DNA from: Acidisarcina sp.
Lineage (GTDB): Bacteria; Acidobacteriota; Blastocatellia; Pyrinomonadales; Pyrinomonadaceae
Assembly (NCBI GenBank): GCA_021155145.1
Contig: JAJNPX010000022.1
Coordinates: forward strand, 1 to 6,445
DNA: 6,445 nucleotides
Reading direction: 5' to 3'
Below the pieces are notes generated by a model. The model ran no database searches and was not told the origin of the DNA. It was given only the letters and a program-made list of their open reading frames with translations. A program made the translations under genes and the position numbers. Shown piece after piece: positions 6,047-6,445 of the stretch (the stretch's first letter is position 1; each line of letters starts with the position of its first letter).

Positions 6047-6445
6047 TTATAGCTTTCGGTACATTATGTATGCGTTTGTGAGGCCGTTCTTTGAGTGGCG
6101 GAAGGCGTCGGGGATCTCGCCTATCACTTCAAACCCGACGCTTTTCCAGAGATCGACGGCCACTGTGTTTGACTTGACGACAAAGTTGAACTGGATCGAA
6201 TGATAGCCGATCCGTCGGGCTTCTTCGATAGAATGCTCGGCCATTAAGCGTCCGATGCCTTTGCCTTTTGCGTCCGGCGAGACCATGTAACCGCCATTGC
6301 CGACGTGGTCGCCAAGGCCGGGCTGGTTCGCTCTAAGCCAATAGGTGCCAAGGACCCGGCCGTCGTCCTCGGCGACATAGACGTGCTTCTCCGGCGAGAA
6401 CCAGAACGAGATCATCTCTGCTTCCGGTGTTTCGGGAGCGAAAGT
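6047..6445 (-). CDS. GNAT family N-acetyltransferase, N-terminus cut off by window edge
   Basis: Acetyl-CoA-dependent N-acetyltransferase of unknown substrate. The frame stays open from the right edge (starting TFAPET...) to a TAA at 6047-6049, giving 132 residues. The Met at 6415 is therefore probably internal and the true start lies outside the window. Visible GNAT parts, counted from the right edge: YVAEDDGRVLGTY (strands 2-3, about 23-35), the motif A block GYMVSPDAKGKGIGRLM (about 52-68) with its R/KGxGxG-type pyrophosphate loop, and motif B NTVAVDLWKSVGFEVIGEIPDAFRH (about 93-117). The WFSPE stretch, NQPG and the closing MYRKL match a widespread subgroup of GNATs often annotated only as N-acetyltransferase. 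It is separated from tyrS by a probable terminator and need not be functionally linked. Confidence 0.92.
   Translation of the reverse strand, partial: TFAPETPEAEMISFWFSPEKHVYVAEDDGRVLGTYWLRANQPGLGDHVGNGGYMVSPDAKGKGIGRLMAEHSIEEARRIGYHSIQFNFVVKSNTVAVDLWKSVGFEVIGEIPDAFRHSKNGLTNAYIMYRKL

Overview
The window looks like an ordinary bacterial chromosomal segment of roughly even to slightly high G+C, with every gene on the minus strand. Read in transcription order (right to left) it holds the 3' part of a GNAT acetyltransferase, tyrS, a metallophosphoesterase, a CDP-alcohol phosphatidyltransferase, dnaK, and the 5' nine-tenths of dnaJ, which runs off the left edge. Protein style and the promoter logic suggest a non-actinobacterial, non-proteobacterial lineage. 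My best guess is Acidobacteriota (Blastocatellia/Pyrinomonadales-like), but this rests on general impression, not on a search.

Right part (4760-6445): the acetyltransferase ends at 6047. A 75-bp gap then holds a terminator-like hairpin whose U-tract lies inside the spacer of a tyrS promoter. TyrS is the KMSKS (TyrZ-like) class of about 400 residues. Middle (3264-4759): a YkuE/YaeI-like metallophosphoesterase is followed without a gap (TAAATG) by a membrane CDP-alcohol phosphatidyltransferase, so the two are probably translated together. Neither tyrS nor the metallophosphoesterase has a visible Shine-Dalgarno sequence, and each has a good -10 hexamer just upstream of its start, so leaderless transcripts are plausible.

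Left part (1-3263): dnaK and dnaJ form a heat-shock chaperone pair without an intervening grpE. The dnaK upstream region is the most informative stretch. It contains two tandem sigma-70-type promoters, each with a 17-bp spacer and a TATATT -10. A near-consensus HAIR element, the operator of the MerR-family repressor HspR, overlaps the -35 of the upstream promoter, and an extra half-site lies 24 bp away. There is no CIRCE (HrcA) element or sigma-32-type promoter. The dnaK-dnaJ gap carries a strong two-part hairpin without a U-tract that probably affects how much DnaJ is made relative to DnaK.

No CRISPR array, insertion sequence, prophage, tRNA or rRNA was seen, and I found no evidence of a new multi-gene system. 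The points of interest are regulatory. No gene-free stretch exceeds 300 bases; the longest is 3039-3263.
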